Positions 43,614-51,947 are shown, counted from the stretch's first letter. The stretch is 64,000 bases of DNA from Denitromonas ohlonensis (GCF_007625205.1 NZ_VMNI01000002.1:1-64000), one strand, 5' to 3'. Notes: generated by a model from the letters alone, not told the origin. Numbers and translations: made by a program.

Positions 43614-43970
43614 ATGATCCACATCTACGGCATCCGCAGCTGCGACACCATGAAGAAGGCCTTTACGTGGCTCGACAGCCACCACATCGCCTACACCTTC
43701 CACGACACCAAACGCGATGGCATCGACGAAGCCACGCTGGCCGACTGGGTCGCCCGCGTGAGTCGCACACCGCTGGTCAACACCCGCGGCACCACCTGGC
43801 GCAAGCTGCCCGACGAGGCCCGCCAGATCGACACCGATGCCGACGCCATCGCGCTGATGGCCGCCCACACCAGCCTGATCAAACGCCCCGTGCTCGACAC
43901 CGGCGACGGTCGCCTGCTGGTGGGTTTCAACGCCGACACCTACGCCACCGAACTCACGGAGCCCCGCTGA
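43614..43970 (+). CDS. ArsC/Spx-like protein (YffB family)
   Basis: 118 residues, the same as E. coli YffB. A thioredoxin-like fold begins MIHIYGIRSCDTMKKAFTWLDSHHIAYTFHD with one Cys (CxxMK) instead of a CxxC pair. The family proline is in SRTPLVNTRGTTWRKL, and VLDTGDGRLLVGFN ends the domain. Members of this subgroup are not proven arsenate reductases; they probably bind glutathione. ATG at 43614 gives the family length. The stop shares a base with the hslO start (TGATG). Confidence 0.85.
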   Translation: MIHIYGIRSCDTMKKAFTWLDSHHIAYTFHDTKRDGIDEATLADWVARVSRTPLVNTRGTTWRKLPDEARQIDTDADAIALMAAHTSLIKRPVLDTGDGRLLVGFNADTYATELTEPR

Positions 43971-44839
43971 TGCTGCGCGAAGACAGCCTCGTCCAACCGT
44001 TCTTGTTTGACGATCTCGACATCCGCGGCAGCATCGTCCAGATCAACGACGCCTGGCGCGCCATAACCGCCCAGCGCGGCTACACCCCGGCCGTGCGCAC
44101 CGTGCTCGGCGAGCTGACCGCGGTCACTGCGATCATGTCGGCCAACCTCAAGCAACCCGGCCGCCTCACCTTCCAGATGCAAGGCCACGGCCCGCTCTCG
44201 CTGATGGTGGTCGACTGCACCGAAACGCTCAATCTGCGCGGCTACGCAAAAACCGACGAAACGGTCAGCAGCAGCGAACTGAGCGGCCTGATCGGCGATG
44301 GCCACCTGCAGCTGACCCTCGACATCGCCGGCCTCGACCAGCCCTATCAAAGCCTCGTGCCCGTCGAAGGCGATACCGTCGCCGCCGTCTTCGAACACTA
44401 TCTGGCGCAGTCCGAACAGCAACCCGCCGCACTGTGGCTGGTCGCCAACGGCGACACCGCCGCTGGCCTGTTTCTGCAAAAGCTGCCCGACGCCGACCTG
44501 CGCGACCCCGACGGCTGGGCGCGTGTCACCAGTCTGGCCGCCACCGTCAAGCCCGACGAGCTGCGCGGCTTGCCGCCAGAAGACGTCCTGGCCCGGCTAT
44601 TCCACGAAGAAACGGTACGCGTGTTCACCCCACGCCCGGTGCTCCATCGCTGGCCCGCCGACCCCGAAAAGGTCAAGACCATGCTGCGCGGACTCGGCCG
44701 CGAAGAGCTCGAATCGGTGATCGAAACCCAAGGCGTGGTCGAGATTCACGACGACATGTCCAACCACACCTACCGCTTTGACGCCGACGCCATCCACGAA
44801 CTGTTCGCCGCGCCCGACGCACCACCGACTCAACACTGA
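43970..44839 (+). CDS. hslO: Hsp33-family chaperone lacking the zinc-binding cysteines
   Basis: 289 residues, the normal Hsp33 length, with the N-terminal substrate-binding domain (VRTVLGELTAVTAIMSANLKQPGRLTFQMQGHGPLSLMVVDC) and the linker. In canonical Hsp33 the C-terminal redox switch has CxC and CxxC, which bind zinc and release it on oxidation. Here the matching positions read LHRWPADPEKV and EIHDDMSNHTYRFD, so all four Cys are gone; the only Cys is Cys 84. The surrounding fold (MLRGLGREELESVIETQG) is intact. It overlaps the ArsC-like gene by one base. Function as a redox-regulated holdase is doubtful. Confidence 0.9.
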   Translation: MLREDSLVQPFLFDDLDIRGSIVQINDAWRAITAQRGYTPAVRTVLGELTAVTAIMSANLKQPGRLTFQMQGHGPLSLMVVDCTETLNLRGYAKTDETVSSSELSGLIGDGHLQLTLDIAGLDQPYQSLVPVEGDTVAAVFEHYLAQSEQQPAALWLVANGDTAAGLFLQKLPDADLRDPDGWARVTSLAATVKPDELRGLPPEDVLARLFHEETVRVFTPRPVLHRWPADPEKVKTMLRGLGREELESVIETQGVVEIHDDMSNHTYRFDADAIHELFAAPDAPPTQH

Positions 44840-44927
44840 ACCGCCCAGCGCACAGATTCCACCGGAATCTTGCCCCCAGCCTCTACGGCCAGTAAACTCG
44901 CAGGATTTGACAGCTCATCGGCCCCGA

Positions 44928-45716
44928 ATGAACCCAGCTTCCGCATCAAACAAACCCATAGAATTCCGGGGCGCAACACTGGGCGTCATGACCGCGCGCC
45001 TGCGCGATACCGACCCGATGCGCCTGGCCGATGCCATGCACACCCTGCTCGGCGGCATGCCCGACTTCTTCAACCGCGAAGCGACCATTCTCGACTTTGC
45101 CGAGCTGGCCAACGCGCCCGAACGCATCGACTGGCCGGGGATCGCCAGCCTGCTGCGTCGCTACCGCCTGCAACCGGTGGCTGTGAGCAATCTGCCCGAG
45201 GCCTTCATTGAAGGCGCACGCAAGATTGGCCTGGCCGTGCTCGATGCCGACAACGCCAGCGTCAGCGCGCCCGAGGCGCCGGCATCTGCCGCTCCTGCGC
45301 CGGCACCCGCACCGGCACCGGTGGTCGAAGCCCCCGCAGCGGCAGCGCCTGTCGCCGCCGCCGCGGCAAGCACACTCATCATCGACCGCCCGCTGCGCTC
45401 CGGCCAGCAGGCCTATGCCCGCGGCGGCGATCTCGTGCTGCTGTGTGGTGTCAGCCACGGCGCCGAAGTCATCGCCGACGGCAGCATCCACTGCTACGGC
45501 CCGCTGCGCGGTCGCGCGCTGGCCGGCGCGCAGGGCAACACCCGCGCCCGCGTGTTCAGCACCAATTTTGGCCCCGAACTGGTCTCCATCGCCGGGGTCT
45601 ATCGCACCTTCGAAAAAGGCATCCCCGAGTCCGTGGCCGGCAAAACCGCCCAGGCCTGGCTCAAGGGCGAAGGCGACAACCCGATTTTGACGATTGCGCC
45701 GCTGCAGACTGTCTAA
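44928..45716 (+). CDS. minC: Septum site-determining protein MinC
   Basis: 262 residues. The N-terminal FtsZ-inhibiting domain starts IEFRGATLGVMTARLRDTD. An Ala/Pro-rich linker at about 105-140 (repeats of APAPA and AAA) is low complexity. The C-terminal beta-helix domain (RSGQQAYARGGDLVLLCGVSHGAEVIADGSIHCYGPLRGRALAGAQGN) dimerises and binds MinD. MinC blocks FtsZ assembly near the poles. The first gene of minC-minD-minE, in the standard order. Confidence 0.96.
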   Translation: MNPASASNKPIEFRGATLGVMTARLRDTDPMRLADAMHTLLGGMPDFFNREATILDFAELANAPERIDWPGIASLLRRYRLQPVAVSNLPEAFIEGARKIGLAVLDADNASVSAPEAPASAAPAPAPAPAPVVEAPAAAAPVAAAAASTLIIDRPLRSGQQAYARGGDLVLLCGVSHGAEVIADGSIHCYGPLRGRALAGAQGNTRARVFSTNFGPELVSIAGVYRTFEKGIPESVAGKTAQAWLKGEGDNPILTIAPLQTV

Positions 45717-45743
45717 GCACGGCACTCACAGGAAGGAAGTATT

Positions 45744-46559
45744 GTGACTCGAACCATCGTAGTAACGTCCGGCAAGGGCGGCGTCGGCAAGACGACCACC
45801 AGCGCAGCGTTCGCCTCGGGCCTGGCCCTGCGCGGATTCAAAACCGCGGTCATCGACTTTGACGTCGGCCTGCGCAACCTCGACCTGATCATGGGCTGCG
45901 AACGCCGCGTGGTGTATGACCTGATCAACGTCGTCAATGGCGAAGCCAAGCTGAGCCAGGCGCTGATCAAGGACAAGCACTGCGAAAACCTGTTCATCCT
46001 GCCCGCCTCGCAGACCCGCGACAAGGACGCGCTGACCGAAGAAGGCGTCAAGACCGTGCTCAAGGATCTCGAGCACATGGGCTTTGACTACGTGGTCTGC
46101 GACTCCCCCGCCGGCATCGAGCGCGGCGCCGTGATGGCGCTGACCTTCGCCGACGAGGCGATCATCGTCACCAACCCCGAAGTGTCCTCGGTGCGCGACT
46201 CCGACCGCATCCTCGGCATTCTGCAATCCAAGTCGCAGCGCGCCAAGGACGGCATGGATGCCGTCAAGGAGCACCTGCTGATCACCCGCTATTCGGCCAA
46301 GCGCGTCGAAGATGGCGAGATGCTGTCCTACAAGGACGTGCAGGAGCTGCTGCGTGTTGAATTGATTGGCGTCATCCCCGAATCCGAAGCCGTGCTCCAC
46401 GCCTCCAACCAGGGTTCACCGGCCGTGCACCTCAAGGGCACCGACGTGTCCGAGGCCTATCTGGACGTGGTCGCCCGCTTCCTGGGCGAAGAGCGCCCCA
46501 TGCGTTACACCACCTACGAAAAGCCGGGCCTGATGAAGCGCCTGTTCGGAGGGAAGTGA
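45744..46559 (+). CDS. minD: Septum site-determining ATPase MinD
   Basis: 271 residues. It has the deviant Walker A of the ParA/MinD class, [18 protein letters not shown], and the membrane-targeting amphipathic helix [10 protein letters not shown] at the C-terminus. Switch regions [14 protein letters not shown] and [15 protein letters not shown] are intact. ATP-bound MinD coats the membrane and recruits MinC. The start is GTG at 45744, preceded by GGAAGGA at 45731-45737. It is followed one base later by minE. Confidence 0.98.
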   Translation: MTRTIVVTSGKGGVGKTTTSAAFASGLALRGFKTAVIDFDVGLRNLDLIMGCERRVVYDLINVVNGEAKLSQALIKDKHCENLFILPASQTRDKDALTEEGVKTVLKDLEHMGFDYVVCDSPAGIERGAVMALTFADEAIIVTNPEVSSVRDSDRILGILQSKSQRAKDGMDAVKEHLLITRYSAKRVEDGEMLSYKDVQELLRVELIGVIPESEAVLHASNQGSPAVHLKGTDVSEAYLDVVARFLGEERPMRYTTYEKPGLMKRLFGGK

Positions 46560-46560
46560 A

Positions 46561-46821
46561 ATGTCCCTGCTCAGCATGCTGTTTGGCAGCAAACCCAAGA
46601 CGGCAAATCTGGCCAAAGAACGCCTGCAACTGATCATTGCCCGCGAGCACGGCCCGCGGGACGGCTCGCCCGACTTTCTACCGGATCTCCAGCGTGACCT
46701 GATCGCGGTGATTTCGAAGTACGTCAACGTCAACCCGGACGATATCAAGGTCAACCTTGAGCGTCAGGACAACTACGAAGTGCTCGAGGTCAACATCGTG
46801 CTCCCCGAGAAGGAGCACTGA
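46561..46821 (+). CDS. minE: Cell division topological specificity factor MinE
   Basis: 86 residues (E. coli 88). The N-terminal amphipathic helix [29 protein letters not shown] contains the MinD-binding segment, and the C-terminal part [37 protein letters not shown] is the beta-domain that forms the dimer. MinE stimulates MinD ATPase to drive the pole-to-pole oscillation. One base after minD. tRNA-Leu follows after 13 bp. Confidence 0.97.
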   Translation: MSLLSMLFGSKPKTANLAKERLQLIIAREHGPRDGSPDFLPDLQRDLIAVISKYVNVNPDDIKVNLERQDNYEVLEVNIVLPEKEH

Positions 46822-46834
46822 TCGCGTCACAAAT

Positions 46835-46920
46835 GCCCGGATGGTGAAATCGGTAGACACAAGGGACTTAAAATCCCTCGGCCTTTGGCTGTGCGGGTTC
46901 GATTCCCGCTCCGGGCACCA
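46835..46920 (+). tRNA. tRNA-Leu (TAA)
   Basis: 86 nt with encoded CCA and a long variable arm (CGGCCTTTGGCTGT). The acceptor GCCCGGA/TCCGGGC is perfect. The anticodon loop CTTAAAA gives TAA, and the T-arm is GGGTTCGATTCCC. It lies 13 bp after minE and may be co-transcribed with the min operon. Confidence 0.97.
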
Positions 46921-46927
46921 GTAAAAA

Positions 46928-46967
46928 CAGGCGGGTATCTCCCACAGAGATACCCGCCTGCTTTTTT
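46928..46967 (+). terminator. Rho-independent terminator after tRNA-Leu (TAA)
   Basis: A 13 bp perfect stem (CAGGCGGGTATCT/AGATACCCGCCTG) with a 7-base loop, then C and six Ts. It starts 7 bp after the CCA end and likely ends the minCDE/tRNA-Leu transcript. Confidence 0.92.
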
Positions 46968-47002
46968 AACACCGATTTTTCACCACGACCGAGACTTGCC
47001 GC

Positions 47003-47878
47003 TCAAGCAGCGCTTTCTCGTGCCAGCTTGTCTTCGGTTCTCAGTTCGAAATCCGACGCGTCATGACGCTCATGCAACTGGTCGGACGGCTCACCCCAGG
47101 TCCGATTGACCTTGCGACCGCGCTGGACCGCGGCACGCGCCAGAATATCGTCTGCCCAGCGACGCAGGTGCGTGTAGCTGTCGACCTGCAAAAACTCACC
47201 CGCACCGTAGGATTGCCCCAGCACCAGGTTGCCATACCAGGGCCACGTCGCCATATCGGCGATGGTGTATTCGTCTCCCCCCAGATACCGGTGCTCGGCC
47301 AGTTCGCGGTCAAGCACGTCCATCTGACGCTTCACCTCCATGGTGAAACGATTGATCGGGTATTCGAACTTTTCGGGCGCATATGCGTAAAAATGACCAA
47401 AGCCGCCGCCCAGATAGGGGGCTGAGCCCTGCAGCCAGAAAAGCCAATTGAGCACCTCGGTACGCGCTGACGGGTCTTTGGGAAGGAATCGCCCGAACTT
47501 TTCGGCCAGATAAAGCAGGATTGCACCACTTTCAAAAACCCGACGCCCCGCTTCCGTATCAAACAACGCGGGAATTTTTGAATTCGGATTCACCTCAACA
47601 AAGCCCGTCGAAAACTGATCACCCTGACTGATCCGGATCAGATGGGCGTCGTATTCTGCGCCGCGCTCACCGACCGCCAACAACTCTTCGAGCAAGATGG
47701 TGACCTTCTGACCATTGGGCGTGCCCATTGAATACAACTGTAAAGGATGCTTCCCGCGCGGCAAGGTGGCTTCATGCGTGGGGCCGGCGATGGGTCGGTT
47801 GATCTTTGCCCATTCACCGCCGTTCTCGGCATCCCAGGTCCAGACTTTTGGGGGGACATACGGCTTCGAGTCAGACAT
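47003..47878 (-). CDS. yghU: Glutathione S-transferase, YghU-type
   Basis: 291 residues (E. coli YghU 288). The N-terminal extension YVPPKVWTWDAENGGEWAKINRPIAGPTHEATLPRG is typical of YghU and YfcG-like disulfide-bond oxidoreductases. The thioredoxin-like domain with QLYSMGTPNGQKVTILLEELL and the SKIPALFD cis-Pro turn follows, then the all-helical domain. Such proteins use glutathione to reduce disulfides. ATG at 47878 follows GAGG with long spacing. It lies 34 bp downstream of the DsbA-like gene, probably in one operon. Confidence 0.92.
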   Translation of the reverse strand: MSDSKPYVPPKVWTWDAENGGEWAKINRPIAGPTHEATLPRGKHPLQLYSMGTPNGQKVTILLEELLAVGERGAEYDAHLIRISQGDQFSTGFVEVNPNSKIPALFDTEAGRRVFESGAILLYLAEKFGRFLPKDPSARTEVLNWLFWLQGSAPYLGGGFGHFYAYAPEKFEYPINRFTMEVKRQMDVLDRELAEHRYLGGDEYTIADMATWPWYGNLVLGQSYGAGEFLQVDSYTHLRRWADDILARAAVQRGRKVNRTWGEPSDQLHERHDASDFELRTEDKLARESAA

Positions 47879-47912
47879 GGTTCTCAATTCCTCATTCATG
47901 TTGAGCGCGTGC

Positions 47913-48566
47913 TCAGTCCTGCATCTGGGCCAATTGTTCCAGAATGCGCGTGTAGTTTTCCACTCCTTGCGCACCACTCACCAGATAGCGATGCTTGAAT
48001 ATCATCGCCGGCACACTGTGAACCCCTTGCTTCAACCAGCGGCTCTCAGCGTCGCGCACGTCGGTAGCAAAGCGCTGATCCGCCAGTACGGCAAGTGCCT
48101 CGGCGCGCTCAAGCCCGGTCTCGCCGGCCACATCGGCCAGCACGGCCTTGTCGGACAGGTTTCGGCGATCCGTAAAATGTGCATCAAAGAACGCCAGCTT
48201 CAGTGCATGCATACGACCGTGCTGATCGGCCCAATGAAGGAGTTGGTGCACGTTGAAGGTATTGTGCATGCGCATGTCGTCCGAAAAACGGAACGCGAAC
48301 CCGAGCTCGGCGCCGATGTCGGTCATCCTGACGCGACTGTCTGCCGACGCCTCTGGTGTCGTACCGTATTTTTCTGCCACATGCTCCCGCAGGTTCTGGC
48401 CTTCGGCCGGCATATCGGGGTTCAGCTCGAACGGATGCCAGCGTATTTCGCCTGCGGTTCCCGTCGCCACCAGCGCCTGCTGCAGCTGTCGGTAACCAAT
48501 GAGACACCACGGGCACATCACGTCGGAGACGATATCGATGTGAAGACTTTGGACCGGCTCAGTCAT
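47913..48566 (-). CDS. FrnE-type DsbA-family thiol oxidoreductase
   Basis: 217 residues. It has thioredoxin-like active site IVSDVMCPWCLIG (CPWC) at about 12-24, the cis-Pro loop GVHSVPAMIF, and the helical insert of the FrnE/2-hydroxychromene isomerase-like group. Without a signal peptide it works in the cytoplasm. FrnE of Deinococcus protects against oxidative stress; the role here is inferred. ATG at 48566 is preceded by GAGGGG. It is the first gene of a pair with yghU. Confidence 0.9.
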   Translation of the reverse strand: MTEPVQSLHIDIVSDVMCPWCLIGYRQLQQALVATGTAGEIRWHPFELNPDMPAEGQNLREHVAEKYGTTPEASADSRVRMTDIGAELGFAFRFSDDMRMHNTFNVHQLLHWADQHGRMHALKLAFFDAHFTDRRNLSDKAVLADVAGETGLERAEALAVLADQRFATDVRDAESRWLKQGVHSVPAMIFKHRYLVSGAQGVENYTRILEQLAQMQD

Positions 48567-48583
48567 GCTGCCCCTCTTTCGAT

Positions 48584-48649
48584 TGATCAATGATCATTTG
48601 CTGTTTAGATCGAGCGGTTTAAATATACACAATGTGAACCGACTGATCA
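48584..48649. promoter_or_regulatory. Palindrome-rich upstream region of the frnE-yghU operon
   Basis: Three copies of the palindrome TGATCA (48584-48589, 48591-48596, 48644-48649) and an imperfect inverted repeat TACACAATGTGAA (48626-48638) lie within 85 bp upstream of the DsbA-like start. The AT-rich stretch at 48615-48630 could include the promoter. This spacing suggests an operator for a dimeric regulator, but none is encoded beside it. Confidence 0.35.
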
Positions 48650-48793
48650 AAACGCGATGAAAAACGGGCCGTCTGTCATGCCACGGCGCCGATGCGGCAA
48701 GGACACCAGCCAGAATGCACTGGGGGGATACCCGGCACACATCGATTTACCAGCGTACGGCGCTGGGGCATGAGTCAGAACGCTGACGCAACA

Positions 48794-48799
48794 TATAAT
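48794..48799 (+). promoter_or_regulatory. Candidate -10 element for the DUF5710 gene
   Basis: TATAAT 31 bp upstream of the ATG at 48831. TGAGTC at a 17 bp spacing is a weak -35. Confidence 0.5.
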
Positions 48800-48830
48800 G
48801 CCTGCCTCGACGCCTTGACCTGGAAGCACG

Positions 48831-49142
48831 ATGAGATTGAATTTGAGAGTCCCCTTCGCAGAAAAGGATGAGGCAAAAAAGCTTGGCGCACGCTGGGATG
48901 CCGCACGCAAGATCTGGTACGTCGAAGGCAAGGACGACGTCACGTCCTTCTCGAGGTGGTCACCTACGCCCCATGATGCATCCACCAGCGCCGCCCCCGC
49001 GCCAAAGCGCGCCCCGTCAAAAGCCCAAAGCACATCGAGCGGCGTTCAGATCGGCAGCCGCTATGTTGAATCTCCCCGTATCTGCGATTGCGCCCCTTGG
49101 GATGTTTGCGACATCTGTCGGGCCACCGCCCTGTCCAGCTAG
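48831..49142 (+). CDS. Small DUF5710-domain protein
   Basis: 103 residues. The first 35 (LRVPFAEKDEAKKLGARWDAARKIWYVEG) match the DUF5710 pattern KDEAKxLGARWDxxxKxWYV, a short domain found alone and in large plasmid or DNA-metabolism proteins, often near topoisomerase or primase regions. A Ser/Ala/Pro linker follows and the end CDCAPWDVCDIC has three Cys that could bind a metal. Start ATG 48831. It is 17 bp before the exonuclease gene, so the two probably form an operon. Confidence 0.75.
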   Translation: MRLNLRVPFAEKDEAKKLGARWDAARKIWYVEGKDDVTSFSRWSPTPHDASTSAAPAPKRAPSKAQSTSSGVQIGSRYVESPRICDCAPWDVCDICRATALSS

Positions 49143-49159
49143 GCGAGGGAGGCACGATC

Positions 49160-49771
49160 ATGGAAACAGTGGCGGTCATCGACTTTGAAACAACAGGGCT
49201 GTCGCCCGGCCAGGGCGATCGCGCCACCGAGATTGCGGCGGTCATTCTCAAAGACGGCGAAATTATTGGGCGCTACCAGAGCCTGATGAACACGGGCGCC
49301 TGGGTACCCGCCTTCATCGAATCGCTGACCGGCATTACTAACGAGATGCTTCGCAGCGCGCCGCCGGCATCCTTGGTCATGCAGGAGGTGGCCGACTTCG
49401 TGGGTGATTACCCCTTGGTCGCTCACAACGCTTCGTTCGACAGCAAATTCTGGGATGCGGAGATGGCTCGCATCGATCGGACCCGACGGCAGGAATTCGT
49501 CTGCTCGCTGCTGCTGTCACGGCGGATCTTCCCTCAGGCGCCAAGTCACAAACTCAGCGCCTTGATCGAGTATGCGAATCTGCCGGTGGCAGGACGGTAT
49601 CACCGCGCCTTGGCCGATGCGGAAATGGCCGCCAGCCTTTTGCAGCGCCTGGCGCACGAGTTGCGTGAGCAGCACAAGGTCAACACCGTTTCGGTCGACC
49701 TGCTCAGCCGGATTCAGCGTGCGCCCAAGTCGCAACTGACAAAATGTATTGCCCACGCGCAGGCCGTGTGA
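49160..49771 (+). CDS. 3'-5' exonuclease, DnaQ/PolC-type
   Basis: 203 residues of the DEDDh exonuclease class. Exo I VAVIDFETTGLSP, Exo II YPLVAHNASFDSKFWD and Exo III YHRALADAEMAASLL are all present. The length is about that of a stand-alone DNA polymerase III epsilon-like exonuclease; no polymerase domain follows. It probably trims DNA or RNA ends. ATG at 49160 follows GGGAGG. It follows the DUF5710 gene after 17 bp, which hints at a shared role in DNA handling. Confidence 0.88.
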   Translation: METVAVIDFETTGLSPGQGDRATEIAAVILKDGEIIGRYQSLMNTGAWVPAFIESLTGITNEMLRSAPPASLVMQEVADFVGDYPLVAHNASFDSKFWDAEMARIDRTRRQEFVCSLLLSRRIFPQAPSHKLSALIEYANLPVAGRYHRALADAEMAASLLQRLAHELREQHKVNTVSVDLLSRIQRAPKSQLTKCIAHAQAV

Positions 49772-49986
49772 CGCCCTGCAATCGCCCAGGTGAGATACTG
49801 GACGGCACACTCAAACCGACCGTGCATCCACCGCACCCGACGCTGTCGTTCAGGGCGTGACTTCTGAGTGTAGAGAAAGACTCAGAGACCTTGGCGCCGG
49901 CGATCCAAAGGCAGGACGCCGACAACACCCCACAAGATGACCTTCATCGCCCGGTTCGCGCCACCACACCAGCCAGAGAATAACTC

Positions 49987-50409
49987 GTGATCGTCCTCAA
50001 TCTACGCTGCAGTAACGGCCATGGCTTTGAAGGCTGGTTTGGCTCATCGGATGCTTTTGAGGCGCAACGTGCGGAGGGCCAGATCAACTGCCCGGTCTGC
50101 GCCAGCGCCGACATCCGCCGCCTCCCCAGCGCGCCTTACGTGCAAACCGGCGCCCCGTCGCCCAAGGGCGGCGACACGCCAGCGCGCATCGACGACACTG
50201 CGGCACGCGCCGTTGCCGGTTTGCGCCAGCTCGCACAAAAAGCCGAGGACGTCGGCAAGGCCTTCCCGGCGGAAGTGCGCCGCATTCATCAAGGCGACGC
50301 GCCGGATCGAAGTATTCGCGGACAGGCATCCATTGAAGAGGTGGCTGAACTCCTTGATGAAGGCATCGGCGTGCTGCCGATTCCCGTCCCCAAAGAAGAC
50401 CTTCACTAA
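49987..50409 (+). CDS. DUF1178 family protein
   Basis: 140 residues. The family start MIVLNLRCSNGHGFEGWFGSSDAFEAQRAEGQINCPVCASADIRRLPSAPYV has a zinc-ribbon-like CxxxH...CPVC set. The rest is helical with GASPKGGD linker-like residues and a charged C-terminal region. DUF1178 proteins have no proven activity. The start is GTG at 49987. The gap upstream (49772-49986) holds nothing recognisable. It converges with the gene at 50417. Confidence 0.85.
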   Translation: MIVLNLRCSNGHGFEGWFGSSDAFEAQRAEGQINCPVCASADIRRLPSAPYVQTGAPSPKGGDTPARIDDTAARAVAGLRQLAQKAEDVGKAFPAEVRRIHQGDAPDRSIRGQASIEEVAELLDEGIGVLPIPVPKEDLH

Positions 50410-50416
50410 CGCGTTT

Positions 50417-51613
50417 TCAGCAGGGAATCGCCACCAGCGGAATCAGCATTTCGGCAGCCGAGATCCCGGCGTGTACGCCGAGCATCGGGAAACGCCGTTC
50501 ATTCGGTAACCAGTCGTAGAGTGTCCAGTTGTCGCGGCCGATCAGGGCAAAATCGCCGACTCGTTCCGCCAGTCGCCGCGAGGGCTTTGCCGTCGGGCCG
50601 AACACACCGGAATCGATCAGGCGCGGGCCTGGCACGACATGAAAACGATCGCCCAACTGGCTAATCGCCTCAAGCTCGAACTGCGCTCGATGCGCATTTT
50701 TCACGCGACAGTAGGCGACCCGTCGCTCACCCCACAGCGGACCGTCCAGATAGGATTGCAGTTGGCCTTCCGCGGCGATATCGCATTGTCGCTCGGGCGG
50801 AGAGTCGATGAATCCATGATCTGCGGTCACCAGCAGTAGCGCCCCGCTGCCGGCAAGTTGGGCACTCACCCGCGCGACCATGGCATCCAGCGCTTCAAAG
50901 TGCGCATCGCACTCAAGCGAGGCAATCCCGAACTGGTGCGCCAGGGCATCGTAGTCGGCGTGATAGGCGTAGACAAAGCCGTCGAGACTGCCTAGATCGC
51001 GCACCGACTGAACAAGCTGCGACTCCAGCTCAGGCAAATCCTGATACGCGTATCGCCGCGCCACGCCGCGCGAGTGACGCAGATTGAAGGGTGAGCCCAG
51101 AATCGATTCTGGTCCGACCATCACGCTCCGCGTATCCAGGCGCTGAAACAGGCTGTGGTAGGGAAACAGGCGCGGCATGCGCCACCAACCGGTCATTGGC
51201 GCCCGATCTCGACGCACCATCGGCAAGGGCGCGAGCACGCCACCAAACCGGTCGTCGCGGATATACCACCCGGTGAGCCCATGTTCGGCTGGCGATATAC
51301 CGGTCAAGGTGGTGGTGATTGCGCTGGCAGTGGTGGGCGGGAAAACGCTGGTCAGCGTGCGGGCTTGATGTTGCGCGAGAAAACTGCCCGCGCCGCGCGT
51401 GGCCAGATCGTGCGCACCGAGACCATCGATCACCAGCAAGACCACAACGCGCGCGGCGCTCAGCGGCATGGCCTCGGGATCGCGCAAACCCGGCGTATCG
51501 ACCCGGCGGTCGCCAAAACGCCGCCGTAAGGAAGCCATCAGGTTCAGCAGGCTGCCCCCCTGGTAGTCCGGAGCAACGGTATCTGGCAAATCGAGAAATC
51601 GGGGAAATGTCAT
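50417..51613 (-). CDS. Alkaline-phosphatase-superfamily phosphodiesterase/nucleotide pyrophosphatase
   Basis: 398 residues. The type I phosphodiesterase/nucleotide pyrophosphatase fold is seen in VVVLLVIDGLGAHDL (metal Asp), FPPTTASAITTTLTGISPAEHGLTGWYI (nucleophile Thr region), YHADYDALAHQFG and LLVTADHGFID (Asp-His metal ligands). No signal peptide is seen on the 51613 start, so it may be cytoplasmic. ATG at 51613 gives the first residues MTFPRFLDLPD; the longer frame upstream runs into the tRNA terminator and is not used. Substrate unknown. Confidence 0.85.
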   Translation of the reverse strand: MTFPRFLDLPDTVAPDYQGGSLLNLMASLRRRFGDRRVDTPGLRDPEAMPLSAARVVVLLVIDGLGAHDLATRGAGSFLAQHQARTLTSVFPPTTASAITTTLTGISPAEHGLTGWYIRDDRFGGVLAPLPMVRRDRAPMTGWWRMPRLFPYHSLFQRLDTRSVMVGPESILGSPFNLRHSRGVARRYAYQDLPELESQLVQSVRDLGSLDGFVYAYHADYDALAHQFGIASLECDAHFEALDAMVARVSAQLAGSGALLLVTADHGFIDSPPERQCDIAAEGQLQSYLDGPLWGERRVAYCRVKNAHRAQFELEAISQLGDRFHVVPGPRLIDSGVFGPTAKPSRRLAERVGDFALIGRDNWTLYDWLPNERRFPMLGVHAGISAAEMLIPLVAIPC

Positions 51614-51664
51614 TTCGGCCGTCCGGCAAGCACACGCCCATGATAGCGTCGCCGGAAGCCAACG

Positions 51665-51699
51665 GAAAAACAGAAGGGGAAGCCAGCGGCTTCCCCTTC
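51665..51699 (-). terminator. Terminator of the pgsA/tRNA-Gly/tRNA-Cys/tRNA-Gly transcript
   Basis: On the minus strand a 12 bp stem GAAGGGGAAGCC-GCT-GGCTTCCCCTTC is followed by TGTTTTT. It begins 8 bp past the CCA end of the second tRNA-Gly. Confidence 0.9.
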
Positions 51700-51706
51700 G
51701 TGTTTT

Positions 51707-51782
51707 TGGAGCGGGAAACGAGGCTCGAACTCGCGACCTCAACCTTGGCAAGGTTGCGCTCTACCAACTGAGCTATTCCCGC
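51707..51782 (-). tRNA. tRNA-Gly (GCC), second copy
   Basis: 76 nt with CCA. The sequence is identical to the tRNA-Gly at 51948-52023 over the mature part: acceptor GCGGGAA/TTCCCGC, anticodon arm CAACC-TTGCCAA-GGTTG (GCC), T-arm GAGTTCGAGCCTC. Confidence 0.97.
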
Positions 51783-51792
51783 AATACTTTCC

Positions 51793-51866
51793 TGGAGGCG
51801 CGGGGCGGAGTCGAACCGCCCTGGAGGGATTTGCAGTCCCCTGCATAACCGCTTTGCTACCGCGCC
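51793..51866 (-). tRNA. tRNA-Cys (GCA)
   Basis: 74 nt with CCA. The acceptor GGCGCGG/CCGCGCC is perfect. The anticodon loop CTGCAAA gives GCA and the T-arm is GCGGTTCGACTCCGC. It lies between two identical tRNA-Gly genes, the same order (Gly then Cys) as downstream of pgsA in E. coli. Confidence 0.97.
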
Positions 51867-51919
51867 ACTGACCGACTGCCAAGTCGGCCATTCACTATCC
51901 GATTTCTCGGGAGTGAAAA

Positions 51920-51940
51920 GGGGAAAGCTGCGCTTTCCCC
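51920..51940 (-). repeat. Spacer hairpin between first tRNA-Gly and tRNA-Cys
   Basis: GGGGAAAGC-TGC-GCTTTCCCC, a 9 bp perfect stem with a three-base loop. It lacks a strong T-run, and it resembles the terminator hairpin at 51673-51699 that follows the other tRNA-Gly copy. Confidence 0.75.
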
Positions 51941-51947
51941 AGAATAC

